NCBI RefSeq assembly: GCF_018919205.1 | Contig: NZ_JAHLQN010000001.1 | Span: forward strand, 1,240,001 to 1,304,000 | Direction of reading: 5' to 3' | DNA length: 64,000 nt | Source: Dysosmobacter acutus | GTDB lineage: Bacteria; Bacillota; Clostridia; Oscillospirales; Oscillospiraceae | Shown: positions 47,637 to 56,831 of the stretch, piece after piece | Position numbering within the stretch: position 1 is the first letter of the stretch | Layout of the letters: every line of letters starts with the position of its first letter | Notes under the pieces: model-generated | What the model was told of the DNA's origin: nothing | Database searches by the model: none | What the model saw: only the letters and a program-made list of their open reading frames with translations | Program-made: the position numbers and the translations under genes

Positions 47637-47674
47637 TTGACTCGCTACAAAAATTGTAGTATTTTGGTAGCGAG
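47637..47674 (+). promoter_or_regulatory. Promoter covered by nested palindromes
   Basis: TTGACT (47637-47642), 17 bases, TATTTT (47660-47665). CTACAA-AAA-TTGTAG (47645-47659) is nested in CTCGCTAC...GTAGCGAG (47641-47674). This suits autoregulation by the ribbon-helix-helix product. Confidence 0.7.
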
Positions 47675-47686
47675 GAGGTGTAGCAA

Positions 47687-47818
47687 TTGAATGATCGCGC
47701 ATTAAATATCAAGATGCCGTCTGAACTTTACGAAAGGCTCAAAAAAGAAGCCGAGCGAAAAAACATCTCTCTGGCCGCCTTGGTCAGGATGATCTGTTCG
47801 GAGTATTTTGATAAATAA
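47687..47818 (+). CDS. Ribbon-helix-helix regulator (43 aa)
   Basis: The TTG start after GAGGAGGTGTAGCAA gives a 43-residue protein. It has the Arc/MetJ pattern ALNIKMPSELYERLKKEAER, then NISLAALVRMICSEYF. It is a DNA-binding dimer that probably represses its own promoter. It stands alone before the antirepressor genes. Confidence 0.8.
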   Translation: MNDRALNIKMPSELYERLKKEAERKNISLAALVRMICSEYFDK

Positions 47819-47947
47819 TGCAGGACACCCGCTCCCCCTACCACAGAGTTGCGAGTGTCCCAACGCCCCGGCAGGTCTCCCTGACGGTAAATTTATGATA
47901 CCACCATCGAGACCTCCAATCAAGAAGAATTTATGGAGGAACGGAAT

Positions 47948-48118
47948 ATGAGCAAATCCTTACTGCTGAAAACACAGCTCGACCATGCAATCGCCATCCT
48001 GGAAAACATCATTTCTGCCGGAACCGAGTGCGGCGTCGGGGATACGACTTGGGAGGCACTGTATGGTGTCCAAGAGTTCCTGGCCCGTATCAGCGATGAG
48101 GTCGAGACATTGAATTGA
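47948..48118 (+). CDS. Small phage protein (56 aa)
   Basis: The helical 56-residue peptide starts SKSLLLKTQLDHAIAILEN. GGAGGAACGGAAT precedes the ATG. It stops 11 bases before the antirepressor start. No family is recognised. Confidence 0.55.
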   Translation: MSKSLLLKTQLDHAIAILENIISAGTECGVGDTTWEALYGVQEFLARISDEVETLN

Positions 48119-48129
48119 TGGAGGTATTT

Positions 48130-48867
48130 ATGAAAAACGAAATGATGCTATTTAACAACCCTGAATTTGGAACGGTACGGACGCTGACGGAAGATAACGG
48201 GAAGATCCTTTTCTGTGGCTCCGATGTGGCAACAGCTCTCGGATATGCGGTTCCCCGCAAGGCGCTGTTCGACCATTGCAAGGGGGTTCTAAAACGGAAC
48301 ACCCCTACCGCCGGAGGACCACAGGAGCTTTCCTTCATCCCCGAATCCGACGTTTACCGTTTGGTGTTCAGCTCCAAGCTGCCCAATGCTGAGCGGTTCA
48401 CCGACTGGGTGACGGAGGAAGTCCTGCCCTCCATCCGCAAAAACGGCGGCTACATTGCCGGGCAGTCCGAATTGACCCCAGAGGAACTGATGGCAAAGGC
48501 GGTGCTGGTGGCCCAGCGGACGATTGCAGAAAAAGAGGCCCGCATTTCCGCGCTGACCGTCCACAACGCCATCATGGCCCCCAAGGCGGATTACTTTGAC
48601 GAGCTGGTGGAGCGGAATACCCTCACCAACTTCCGGGAAACCGCTAAAGAGTTGGGCATCCCGCCCAAAAAGTTTGTTTCGTTCCTGCTGGAAAAGAAGT
48701 ACATCTACCGGGACAAAAAGGGCAAGCTGCTGCCCAAAGAGGACAAGAACAGCGGCCTGTTCGAGGTCAAGGAGTGCTTCAACGAAAAGACCCAGTGGAG
48801 CGGCACACAGGCCCTTGTGACGCCGAAAGGCCGTGAAACCTTCCGCCTGCTGTACCCCACCGTATAA
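48130..48867 (+). CDS. Phage antirepressor (BRO-N plus KilAC)
   Basis: The 245-residue protein has an N-terminal BRO domain (LFCGSDVATALGYAVPRKAL, ESDVYRLVFSSKLPNAERF) and a C-terminal KilAC domain (YRDKKGKLLPKEDKNSGLF). Such proteins inactivate repressors during induction. GGAGG is 7 bases before the ATG at 48130. It precedes a bidirectional terminator. Confidence 0.93.
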   Translation: MKNEMMLFNNPEFGTVRTLTEDNGKILFCGSDVATALGYAVPRKALFDHCKGVLKRNTPTAGGPQELSFIPESDVYRLVFSSKLPNAERFTDWVTEEVLPSIRKNGGYIAGQSELTPEELMAKAVLVAQRTIAEKEARISALTVHNAIMAPKADYFDELVERNTLTNFRETAKELGIPPKKFVSFLLEKKYIYRDKKGKLLPKEDKNSGLFEVKECFNEKTQWSGTQALVTPKGRETFRLLYPTV

Positions 48868-48875
48868 AGCAAAAA

Positions 48876-48900
48876 GGCCCCCTCCGTCCTGGAGGGGGCT
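48876..48900. terminator. Bidirectional terminator
   Basis: GGCCCCCTCC-GTCCT-GGAGGGGGC lies between the convergent antirepressor and late operon. On the minus strand it is followed by a T-run. Confidence 0.85.
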
Positions 48901-48904
48901 CTTC

Positions 48905-51900
48905 CTATGCATACGGGTTCTTCTTCCAGCCCTTGTTGATGATGCTCCAAAGGTCCGCCTTCTGTTCGCGGGAAAACTCCTGAGCGTCCAGGTAGGCCTG
49001 GGCCTCCGCCTGGGAGACGCCGCCGTTGCCGTCGGCGTCTAACCCATCCTGCATGGCCGCATATTCCTCCACGCTCAGCCCGGCGGCCGCCGCCTGCTTT
49101 ACTTTCTCATAGCTCTTGCCGGATAGCATTTCTCCGTACCTCTGCCGCAGAGCGATGAAGTCCGCCGTGGAAATCCCTAAGTCCCGCTGGGCGTTTTGGG
49201 CGTTGAGGACCCACTCATCCACACTGTCCCTGCCCATCGCCTCCGCCTTTGCCGCCTGGTAGGCGTAGGCGCTGCAATCGCTCAGCAGCTTGGACTTTTG
49301 CTCGTCACTGGACTGCTTGTAAGCGTCGGCGCCCATCATCTGGCCCATCACCAGCAGGGCGGCGGAGCCACGGGTCCGCTGGAACTCCTGCCGCTGCTCA
49401 TAGGTGAGGGGGAGCTCTTTCCCATCTGCTTTGAGTTTGGAGGGCGCGGATTTGTCCGGGTAGAAGGATGTGTCGCCGGTCGCTTTCCGGACGGCTTCCA
49501 GTTCCTTGCTGACCTCTCCCTGCGTGTAGGTGTTGACCCCCACGGGGTTCAGCATGGCCTGGAACAGGTTGAAGCTCCGGCTGCCCTGATAGGTGCGGTC
49601 CCGTCCAAAGCCGTCCACGGAACCGGGCAGAGTCTCCCGCAGTCCGGGGACGCCGCTTTTTACGTTGTCGCGCAGGCGCTCCGCCAAGGTGTCTCCGGAA
49701 TAGGTGCTGCGGGGCCGGTCGTCCAGGCCCCGGGCGGCGGAGCGCATCAGGTTCGGCAGCGTGGAGGAAACCAGGGTGTTCATTGCCTCCTTGGCAAATA
49801 CCTCCTTGGGGTCCTGGTTGTAGCGCACGATATCCACTGCGGCGTTTCCGATGGACTGCATCACCGGCAGCTCCGCCGTCACATCCATAAAGGAATCTGA
49901 GGTTGCGTTCCAGGCGGTGACGATGGGGCTTGCCTCCGACTTGGCCATCTCCGTGCCCAGATTCATGAGCAGGTTCAGCGGTTCGATGGAGCTGAGGTCG
50001 ATCAGGGTGTCGCCGCTGCGCCACGCCGCGCCTTCTCCGGAGAGTGCCCTTTGGGCGGCGCTCAGGTTGAGCTGCGTCCCCGTAATCCCTTCCGCCTGGT
50101 TTAGTGCCCGCACGTCGGCGTCGTCCTCGTCGTCCGCCTGCCGCAAAAGCCCGGCCTGGGCAAGGAGCATAAACCCGTAGGCAATGGCGGTCCCGGTCAT
50201 GCCCCGGGCCAGGTTGGAGACTGCTTTGGCCTGCCTGGCGGCGTCCACATTGCCCCGGGCCGCCTGAGCCACCACACCCGCCAGCTCCAGCGTGCCGCGC
50301 ACGGCGTTCACGGGGCTGTACTCCAGGCCCCGGGACGCCAGATTGCCCGCCACCCTGGTAAAGGGGGCGATTACGTCTCCTGCACCGAAACTGTGAACGG
50401 TATGGCCGCCCACGGTTCTGCCGCTGTCTCCCACACCGATCATATTCAGCACGTCGCGGATGGTCTGGATACCTACAGACAGCTTGCTGTTGTCCTGGAA
50501 TGTGCGGTATTTTGCCAGCTCCTCCGCCTGCTTGGCGGCGTAGTCCTGATCTTCCGTCTTGATCCTGCCCTGGTCCACAAGGGCCTGGGTCCGCTCCGCA
50601 GTGGAGCGGGCGGCGCCCTTATAGAGCTCGTCGGTGGCGTTCAGCAGGTAAGCCTGGTTCCGTTCCAGGGCGGACAGCACCCGGTCCGCAAGGCTGCCGC
50701 CGGCCTTGAAGGTCCGGCTGCTGGCGGTGCCATAGCGGCTCTGCGCCCCATCCATATTGACGTCAAGAGTAATTTCCGCCGCTGCCATCTGCATGGCCTT
50801 GACCGCCGCCTCGCGGGATGCCCTGGAGAGGGTGCCCTGCTCAAATGCCACGCTGCGGGTCCCTGTGAGCTTGGAGAGCGCCATGTCCAATATGGCGGCG
50901 CCCCGCATGGCCGCCGCGTCGATGCCGTAGAAGGTGGTGTTGCCGGCGATGTTCTTTGCCGCCGTTTTGGGCGAGGAGAGCATGTTCAAAATCTGGATGG
51001 TCTTGAGCTTCTGCCCGGCATTGGCGGGTATGGCGTCCGTGGAGAGGGCGGAGGTGGAGGCATAGGCAAGGCTTTTGAGCTGGTCAAAGCTCATGCTGTC
51101 CAGGCTCGTGCCCGCGATCTTCCGGAGCAGTGTGCTCTGCTTCCCGGTCAGCCCATCCAATACGCCCCGCTGCCGGGCAACATCCAGGATCACATCCTTC
51201 AATGCGGCCGTGTCGCCGTTTTCCGTGGACTCGATCTGGTTGTTCCATTGGAGGATTTTCCGGAATACCTCCGTCTTCTTGTTCTGGGACAGCTTGCTTT
51301 TCTGAAGGTTGTCCCACGCCTCCGCCTCGCCCTCTATGCGGCCCTCCGTTCCTGACCGGCTCCACTTGCTCCAGGCCTGGGTCCCCTGGCCGCCGGCTGT
51401 GGCGTGTTCGCGCATGGTGGATATCCAGTCCGCATACTCCCCGGAGTCAATCTCCAAATTGACTGCCCGGCCCTCCAGCTCCCGGCGGATCAGCTCCGCC
51501 GCGTCGGTCTGGGGGGCGTTCCATGCGGTGGCGTCCTTCAGGCTCTCCACCAGCTCATGATAGGAGTTCTCATCCACGTCCCTGATAAAGCGCCGCTCCC
51601 CGTCCTGATACAGGTAAAGGGTGTCGTCCGCAAGGCTCATGGAGCGCCCCTCGGTCTGGCTTTCATAGCGGAAGAGCTTGGCGTAGTCCTCCCGGCTCAT
51701 GCCGGTGGCCTCGCCCTGATAGCGGTCATAGGGGAGGGAGTCCTGGAGGCGGCTGACCCGTTCCGTGCCCGCCATGCCCGGCGTGGTGAATCCGGCCCTT
51801 GCGCTGCCTAAGGAGTCGTCACGCCTTACTGCTCCTTCATCACCCTGCCCGTCCACGCCGGCAGAGGGATTGACAGAATCCGCCTCCTGTGCTATGGTAG

Positions 51901-53857
51901 GATCAATAAGAGAGGAAGTATATGCATTACTGTCAATGTTGGCGCTCTGTGCGCCCGCAACAGGGCTGTTACTTCCTCTTTTGTTTTGCAGATTGTGCGT
52001 ATAATAATGGGTCTCCTGCGTGTTGGCACCTGTATTAACGTCTCGCACCTGAATCTTTACCGGCACTTCCACTCCGTCCACGATGGCCCTTGCGGTAAAG
52101 TAGTGGAATCGCGGAATGGATGTTGCCTCGTTGGCGTTGCGGTTTACCTCTGAATAGGCGTATTCCGAGTTCTTGACCAAATCCAAAAGGCGCTCAAAGC
52201 TTGCGGCCTTCTCCGGCTTCATCCGCCATCCGGTCGCCTTCTTCTTTCCATCATTCTCGAACATGATCTCCACGACGCCGTTATTAAGCCTGACGCCGAC
52301 CTGCTGGCCCTTCAGATGCTTTTCATAGAATTGCTTTACAACATTGATTAACTTCTGTGCCGGGTCATTATTGATATTGCTGTACTTTTGGACGAGTGCA
52401 TCTGGAATTTCAATGGCTTTTCCAGCCGTTTGCTGATAGGCAGATGCAAGGGCTGCATTTTTCCCGTCTGTGTTGCTCCCATCAATGAATGTATATTGTA
52501 TTGGGCCCGCCGCCTCCCCGGAGGCGTTTTTTTGCTGCCCAAAGAGCTGCTGCTCCAGGAAGTCCCGCGACCCCTCCACGGCGGCGTTTTCGCCCCGCTG
52601 AGCGGCGTTTTTCTGCCCGGCAGAATTTCTCACCTCCCGCAGCAAAACATTGTCTTGGGCCTGCGCTGGCGCGCTGGGCCGCGCTGCCGCATCGATCGCC
52701 TTGGATGCAAGCATCTGCCCGCCGCCAAGGACTCCGCCCACGACTGCGCCGCCTGCAAATTCCCGGGCGGCGGTGGCGGGGTTGAATACGGCGTTGGGGT
52801 CGGAGACGGAGGCCAGGGGACTGCCCTTGCCGTACACACCGTTTTGGAGTGCACGTTCAATCACACCCTGTACCACTTCCTCTTTGCCCTCGTCCACCAT
52901 GGAGTCAATCCATGTGCGCAGGGCTTTGCCGCCCTGCCGGAGCTCTGCGGGCAGCGTCTGGATGCCGCCGCCCACTTCTACCGCCGCATTGAAAAGGCCG
53001 TTGCCGACGGCATAAAGGGCTGCCTTTGGCCGGCTTGTCCCGTCTGCAAGGGCGTCTTCATAGCTGCTGCCCACCACTTGGGAGAACGCTGTCCAGTATT
53101 GGGGATCCTTTGCCATGGAGCTGACGGCCCGGGTCACAGTGGCCAGGGTGCCAGGGGTCAGCTCCCGCGCCGCCGTTTGGGCCACGCCTTGCGCCGTCTG
53201 GGCTGCTGCGCTGGTTCCGCCGGTCAGCATGGCCAACACTGCCTGGGGGACGGCGGCAATGGTGGCCGATCCCAATTCCTCCAGGAGCCTTGCGCCCGTG
53301 CCGCCCTTGTCCATATTCTCCTGGTAGTATTGGGCCACATTTTCATTTTCCCGGCGGATGTTTTTTGCCCAGGCGTTGAGGGGCGCATGGTCGGAGAGGG
53401 CGCCAAGCTCCTGCCCGGAGAACAGCTCGAATGGGGCCAGCACTACGTCTTCCCCCAGGGCCAGTGCGTCGCCAAAGTGTTGGGCAAGGCCTCCGATGCC
53501 CTTCTGGGCGAGGCCTCCGATGGACTTCATCAGGGAATAGGGCGTTGTATCCGGGGCCTCTACCCGGCGCAGCGTGCCGGCGGGGGAAATGTTGGCCTGC
53601 GGTGCGGCCGCCATCTGCGCCCGGGCAAGGCTCTCCGCTGTCCTGGCCTGCCGCTCCTTCTCCTTGTTTTGCTTCTTGATCGCCGTCTGGGCGCGGCTGG
53701 TGCTTTCCGCGCTTCTGGCGGAGCGCTCCAAATCTGTCAGCTGCCGCTCCCGGTTGGAGGTGGTTGGGGTGGGTTTTACACTGCTCCCCACCCGCGCTCT
53801 GACCCCTGATGCGGAAGTGCCTGTGCCATATTTCTTTTTCCACTGATCCAACGTCAT
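48905..53857 (-). CDS. Giant virion/ejection protein with polyvalent domains
   Basis: This 1650-residue protein is the last and largest of the late operon. A coiled, charged N-terminus precedes Ala/Gly-rich helices (about 110-400). A beta-domain of MuF/polyvalent type lies near 500-640 (QVGVRLNNGVVEIMFEN, FHYFTARAIVDGVEVPVKIQ). A long helical part has LPD38-like segments (about 990-1330), and a C-terminal EF-hand DADGNGGVSQAEAQAYLD is near 1615. Podoviruses eject such proteins into the host with DNA. Enzyme activity of the beta-domain is possible but unproven. Confidence 0.75.
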   Translation of the reverse strand: MTLDQWKKKYGTGTSASGVRARVGSSVKPTPTTSNRERQLTDLERSARSAESTSRAQTAIKKQNKEKERQARTAESLARAQMAAAPQANISPAGTLRRVEAPDTTPYSLMKSIGGLAQKGIGGLAQHFGDALALGEDVVLAPFELFSGQELGALSDHAPLNAWAKNIRRENENVAQYYQENMDKGGTGARLLEELGSATIAAVPQAVLAMLTGGTSAAAQTAQGVAQTAARELTPGTLATVTRAVSSMAKDPQYWTAFSQVVGSSYEDALADGTSRPKAALYAVGNGLFNAAVEVGGGIQTLPAELRQGGKALRTWIDSMVDEGKEEVVQGVIERALQNGVYGKGSPLASVSDPNAVFNPATAAREFAGGAVVGGVLGGGQMLASKAIDAAARPSAPAQAQDNVLLREVRNSAGQKNAAQRGENAAVEGSRDFLEQQLFGQQKNASGEAAGPIQYTFIDGSNTDGKNAALASAYQQTAGKAIEIPDALVQKYSNINNDPAQKLINVVKQFYEKHLKGQQVGVRLNNGVVEIMFENDGKKKATGWRMKPEKAASFERLLDLVKNSEYAYSEVNRNANEATSIPRFHYFTARAIVDGVEVPVKIQVRDVNTGANTQETHYYTHNLQNKRGSNSPVAGAQSANIDSNAYTSSLIDPTIAQEADSVNPSAGVDGQGDEGAVRRDDSLGSARAGFTTPGMAGTERVSRLQDSLPYDRYQGEATGMSREDYAKLFRYESQTEGRSMSLADDTLYLYQDGERRFIRDVDENSYHELVESLKDATAWNAPQTDAAELIRRELEGRAVNLEIDSGEYADWISTMREHATAGGQGTQAWSKWSRSGTEGRIEGEAEAWDNLQKSKLSQNKKTEVFRKILQWNNQIESTENGDTAALKDVILDVARQRGVLDGLTGKQSTLLRKIAGTSLDSMSFDQLKSLAYASTSALSTDAIPANAGQKLKTIQILNMLSSPKTAAKNIAGNTTFYGIDAAAMRGAAILDMALSKLTGTRSVAFEQGTLSRASREAAVKAMQMAAAEITLDVNMDGAQSRYGTASSRTFKAGGSLADRVLSALERNQAYLLNATDELYKGAARSTAERTQALVDQGRIKTEDQDYAAKQAEELAKYRTFQDNSKLSVGIQTIRDVLNMIGVGDSGRTVGGHTVHSFGAGDVIAPFTRVAGNLASRGLEYSPVNAVRGTLELAGVVAQAARGNVDAARQAKAVSNLARGMTGTAIAYGFMLLAQAGLLRQADDEDDADVRALNQAEGITGTQLNLSAAQRALSGEGAAWRSGDTLIDLSSIEPLNLLMNLGTEMAKSEASPIVTAWNATSDSFMDVTAELPVMQSIGNAAVDIVRYNQDPKEVFAKEAMNTLVSSTLPNLMRSAARGLDDRPRSTYSGDTLAERLRDNVKSGVPGLRETLPGSVDGFGRDRTYQGSRSFNLFQAMLNPVGVNTYTQGEVSKELEAVRKATGDTSFYPDKSAPSKLKADGKELPLTYEQRQEFQRTRGSAALLVMGQMMGADAYKQSSDEQKSKLLSDCSAYAYQAAKAEAMGRDSVDEWVLNAQNAQRDLGISTADFIALRQRYGEMLSGKSYEKVKQAAAAGLSVEEYAAMQDGLDADGNGGVSQAEAQAYLDAQEFSREQKADLWSIINKGWKKNPYA

Positions 53858-53869
53858 GGCCGAATCCCC

Positions 53870-55219
53870 CTACCCGCGGTATTGATTGTAAAGGCTGCTG
53901 TAATCTCCAGTATTGATAAGGCCGTTTTGATAGGCGTCCCGGATTGCTTCCAGCAGCTCTGAGGTGGAACGGCCCGAGCGCTTCATCCCGGCCAACTGCT
54001 GTGCGACCACTTGATAATTCGACCCCGATTTTTCTTTCCGGTACTGCTCCCAGGCCTCACCGGCGCTGAGCCCGCCGGCCTTTTCGCGGGAAGCGGCGCC
54101 CCAGAGCCCGTCGGCGGCTGCGCCGTAATAGCTCTGCATCTCCCTGACCTGGGCGCTGGTGAGGCCCTGGTTGTCATAGCCTCCTCCGCCTCCACCGGAG
54201 CGGGCGGAAGAGGGAGATGCGGAGTCAGTGGCGGGCGTCATCTGGGCCTGGGCCAGGGCCACCATGGCCTGGGCGTCGCTCTGAAGGATGCCCGCCTGGT
54301 TCAGCGTAGCGCTGTCCGGCAGGATACCGGACTCAATCATAGCCATGGCAAGCTTGTATGCGTACTGCTTGGCCTCGCTTTGGGCCGCAGCTTGGGCGCT
54401 CTGCTGGTACTGGGCGTTCTGGTCCCTCTGGTTCATCTGCCGGACGAACTCCTGGTAGAGTGCCTGGGCCCGGGCCATGTCGCCTGCCGCCTTGGCCTCG
54501 TTGATGGCGTTGTTGTATTCGATGGTCAGCTGGCGGATGGCGAGGTCGTTGTCGCTCAGGGCCTCCGCCTCACTGACGCCGATGTTGGTGAGGCCGCTTT
54601 GCAGCGCCGCGTTCTGGGCGATCTGGGCCTGGCCGGAGGTGCCGGTGTTCAGCCCCCGGGCCGCTGCGAATTCGTTGAAGGACTGCTGGGCCAGGTCGTT
54701 TTGGGCCGCCGTCTGATTCCTGGTGTCCTGGAAGTTCTGGGCGATCTTCTTCTGGTTCGCCTCCAGCTCCGCCGCATTTTGCAAGTAGGCGGACTGGAGC
54801 CGTGCTTCGTTTTCCCTGGCCTGCGCCTCGTAAATCTGGTTGATGTAGTTGGAGAGGTCCGAGGAAGGAAGGGAGGAGGTGACGTTGCCCCGCTTGTCCA
54901 CACTGTAGGCGCCGGAAGCGGTTCGGATTTCATTGGCGTATTTGTTGGCGTCATCCCAGGAGATGTTGCCTGCTTTGGCCTGATCCCGGTAGGACTGGAT
55001 GACCGCCCGCTGGGAATCGCTCAGCCCCTGGTCCGCCGCAATGTGTTCCGTGTAGGGCGTGTTGACCTTCCCGGTGGAGGCCGTGCCTCCGCTGTAGGAG
55101 GAGCCGGACGGGGAAGGGGCGGAGGAAGCGGACGTTGCCCCGCTGGTTGTCTTCTTTGCCGCGGCCGCGGCTGCCTTGATTAGAGTGCCAAGCGCCCCGG
55201 CTGTTCCCAAAATACTCAT
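53870..55219 (-). CDS. Coiled-coil virion protein with PG-binding-like motif
   Basis: The 449-residue protein has a low-complexity start, then long Ala/Gln-rich coiled coils (about 120-330). A segment VREMQSYYGAAADGLWG near 385 resembles peptidoglycan-binding repeats. It is probably an internal ejection or tail-tip protein that opens the cell wall. It precedes the giant protein, which fits the order of internal core proteins in podoviruses. Confidence 0.65.
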   Translation of the reverse strand: MSILGTAGALGTLIKAAAAAAKKTTSGATSASSAPSPSGSSYSGGTASTGKVNTPYTEHIAADQGLSDSQRAVIQSYRDQAKAGNISWDDANKYANEIRTASGAYSVDKRGNVTSSLPSSDLSNYINQIYEAQARENEARLQSAYLQNAAELEANQKKIAQNFQDTRNQTAAQNDLAQQSFNEFAAARGLNTGTSGQAQIAQNAALQSGLTNIGVSEAEALSDNDLAIRQLTIEYNNAINEAKAAGDMARAQALYQEFVRQMNQRDQNAQYQQSAQAAAQSEAKQYAYKLAMAMIESGILPDSATLNQAGILQSDAQAMVALAQAQMTPATDSASPSSARSGGGGGGYDNQGLTSAQVREMQSYYGAAADGLWGAASREKAGGLSAGEAWEQYRKEKSGSNYQVVAQQLAGMKRSGRSTSELLEAIRDAYQNGLINTGDYSSLYNQYRG

Positions 55220-55232
55220 GTTTAGCCTCCTC

Positions 55233-56258
55233 TTATTCCGTCCAGTCCGACCTGGTTTCCCTTACGTCCACATGGGTGAAGCCCTGCCTGGCGTAGACGC
55301 CCACGCCGCCCCAGTCCGGCATGATGGATCGGGCATAAGCGGCCACCTGGGCTGCGCTGACTCCGCTGACCGTGATGTCCGCCGCCGTGCCGTAGCAGTG
55401 CTGGCTCTGGGCAGCGCCGCCCACCTTGGCGTTGTAGGCCGGTGTCCGGTATGCGCTGTTGATCGTTACCGCCTTTCCGAAATGGCTGCGGATGCTCTGC
55501 AAGACCATCACCAGCCGAGGCGCCACCAGCACCGCGTCGGAGCCGTCCTTACAGGCGAACTCGCTGACCTTGAAGTTGGTGGACAGTTTCTTTGTCCCAT
55601 CCGCCTTCTTGCTGTATGCATTGATCTCTACCATGGGCTTTTCTCCTTCCGGCTCTGTATGGCTCTCCCCTTTGTGGAGATAGACCAGGATCAGGTGCTG
55701 GACCTTCCGGGTGCTCGTGATCTTCTTCCCCACAAAATCGCATTGAGAGCTGCCGCCTCCGTCCAGCATCACGGCGCTGTCCCATCCTGCGGAATAGAGG
55801 TCATCCCGCAGCTTTTCCGGCGTCCGGGCCATGCTCCCGCCGTCCCGGGTGCAGTACAACGCAAGCCGCCCGTCCTTGATCCCAATGGCGCTGCGGCCCC
55901 GCCTGCCCCCCTGGCCGGGGTCGTAGGTGGGCTTTACGGATTTCTGCCCGTCAATAATCAGCGGCGTGCAGGCGATGTAGTTGGCCGCGTCCCCAGGCAG
56001 CACCCGCATGGAGATGTCCCCGCCCCGATCCCAGGCGTAGCCGAACACGGAGTAGCCCGGCTTGGCAATGACTCTGCCGTCTGCCTTAAGATGGCAGTTG
56101 ACGGCACCGGTGCGCATGTTGTAGAGGGTGCCGTTGAGCAGGTAGTCCGCGCCGGTTGCCTTTTTAATGGCAGACAGGGTTTTGCGGGGACTGTTGAGGT
56201 AGATTTGGATACGTGCGATGTCTTTCAAGGGGATGGTGACGGCCTGAAGGTCACTCAC
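55233..56258 (-). CDS. Endolysin: phosphodiester glycosidase plus M15-type peptidase
   Basis: The 341-residue protein joins an N-terminal NAGPA-type domain (GADYLLNGTLYN, then SAIGIKDGRLALY, and SAVMLDGGGSSQ) to a C-terminal M15/DUF882-like peptidase. The peptidase metal motif is INSAYRTPAYNAKVGGAAQS then QHCYGTAADI, ending with THVDVR. It should cut cell-wall phosphodiester sugars and peptide stems. GGAGGTGGAGGCG favours the GTG at 56258; 56267 is possible. It overlaps the holin gene. Confidence 0.85.
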   Translation of the reverse strand: MSDLQAVTIPLKDIARIQIYLNSPRKTLSAIKKATGADYLLNGTLYNMRTGAVNCHLKADGRVIAKPGYSVFGYAWDRGGDISMRVLPGDAANYIACTPLIIDGQKSVKPTYDPGQGGRRGRSAIGIKDGRLALYCTRDGGSMARTPEKLRDDLYSAGWDSAVMLDGGGSSQCDFVGKKITSTRKVQHLILVYLHKGESHTEPEGEKPMVEINAYSKKADGTKKLSTNFKVSEFACKDGSDAVLVAPRLVMVLQSIRSHFGKAVTINSAYRTPAYNAKVGGAAQSQHCYGTAADITVSGVSAAQVAAYARSIMPDWGGVGVYARQGFTHVDVRETRSDWTE

Positions 56259-56529
56259 CGCCTCCACCTCCCAGCTGTTTCACCGCCTGATTGACGCCGG
56301 TGGCGGCGAGGCCGGAGACGATGCCCACGGCCACCGCCGTCATGTAGTCCGCCGCCGGAAAGTCGGGCATGAGGAACATGCCCGTCACGCCCAAAATGCC
56401 GCCCATCGTGCCCACGATGACGGGGATATACTTGTTGTCCAGGCCAGTCACCTTGACCGCCTGGCCGATCAGGTAGCAGATCACCGTAATGACCGCTACG
56501 CCGGTAATGCCCAAAGATGTAATGTCCAT
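56251..56529 (-). CDS. Phage holin family protein
   Basis: The 92-residue protein has three hydrophobic segments: ITGVAVITVICYLIGQAV, YIPVIVGTMGGILGVTGMF and MTAVAVGIVSGLAATGVNQA. This is the size and pattern of phage holins. It starts at 56529 after GGAAAGGAAA and overlaps the endolysin, as usual for lysis pairs. Confidence 0.85.
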   Translation of the reverse strand: MDITSLGITGVAVITVICYLIGQAVKVTGLDNKYIPVIVGTMGGILGVTGMFLMPDFPAADYMTAVAVGIVSGLAATGVNQAVKQLGGGGGE

Positions 56530-56572
56530 ATGGATTTCCTTTCCGGGCAGCAAAACAGCCGCCCTGTCGTAC

Positions 56573-56600
56573 TTGACAAAGCGGCGCAAATTGCTATAAT
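56573..56600 (+). promoter_or_regulatory. Promoter of an antisense RNA
   Basis: TTGACA, 16 bases and TATAAT are both exact consensus, opposite in direction to the late genes. Confidence 0.88.
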
Positions 56601-56606
56601 GGAACC

Positions 56607-56710
56607 AGTAAGGGCGGCTCACTTTGGTCGGTGCAGGTCGCTCCCCATTAGTCAAGTTTAGAGCTTGAAAGGAAAGCCGCTGCCGATTAGGTGGCGGTTA
56701 TTTCTTTATG
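56607..56710 (+). ncRNA. Antisense RNA of a type I-like toxin locus
   Basis: The RNA begins near 56607 and would run into a hairpin around 56676-56700 with T-rich DNA after it, so it overlaps the 3' end of the toxin message. This is the layout of RatA/TxpA and BsrG/SR4 pairs. It has no reading frame of note. Confidence 0.65.
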
Positions 56711-56778
56711 TACCCGAGGATACCAAAGATAACCGTTGCAAGGAGCAACAAAAGTGTCAACACTTCCATTGTCGTCAT
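56698..56778 (-). CDS. Putative holin-like toxin (type I TA, 26 aa)
   Basis: The 26-residue peptide, MTTMEVLTLLLLLATVIFGI then LGYIKK, fits the holin-like toxin family of Firmicutes (TxpA/BsrG-like): one membrane helix with a basic end. AAGGAGGTGACCGCGC precedes the ATG. It has its own consensus promoter and a convergent antisense RNA. It would depolarise the membrane if not repressed. Confidence 0.8.
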   Translation of the reverse strand: MTTMEVLTLLLLLATVIFGILGYIKK

Positions 56779-56831
56779 GCGCGGTCACCTCCTTGAGGAG
56801 GAACAACCTCGCCGTCCTTACTGGTGGTTCA

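Noticed and set aside
52388-53809. Plus-strand frame of 473 codons opposite the giant ejection protein
   Set aside because: Antisense shadow without ribosome site; the late operon on the minus strand is continuous.
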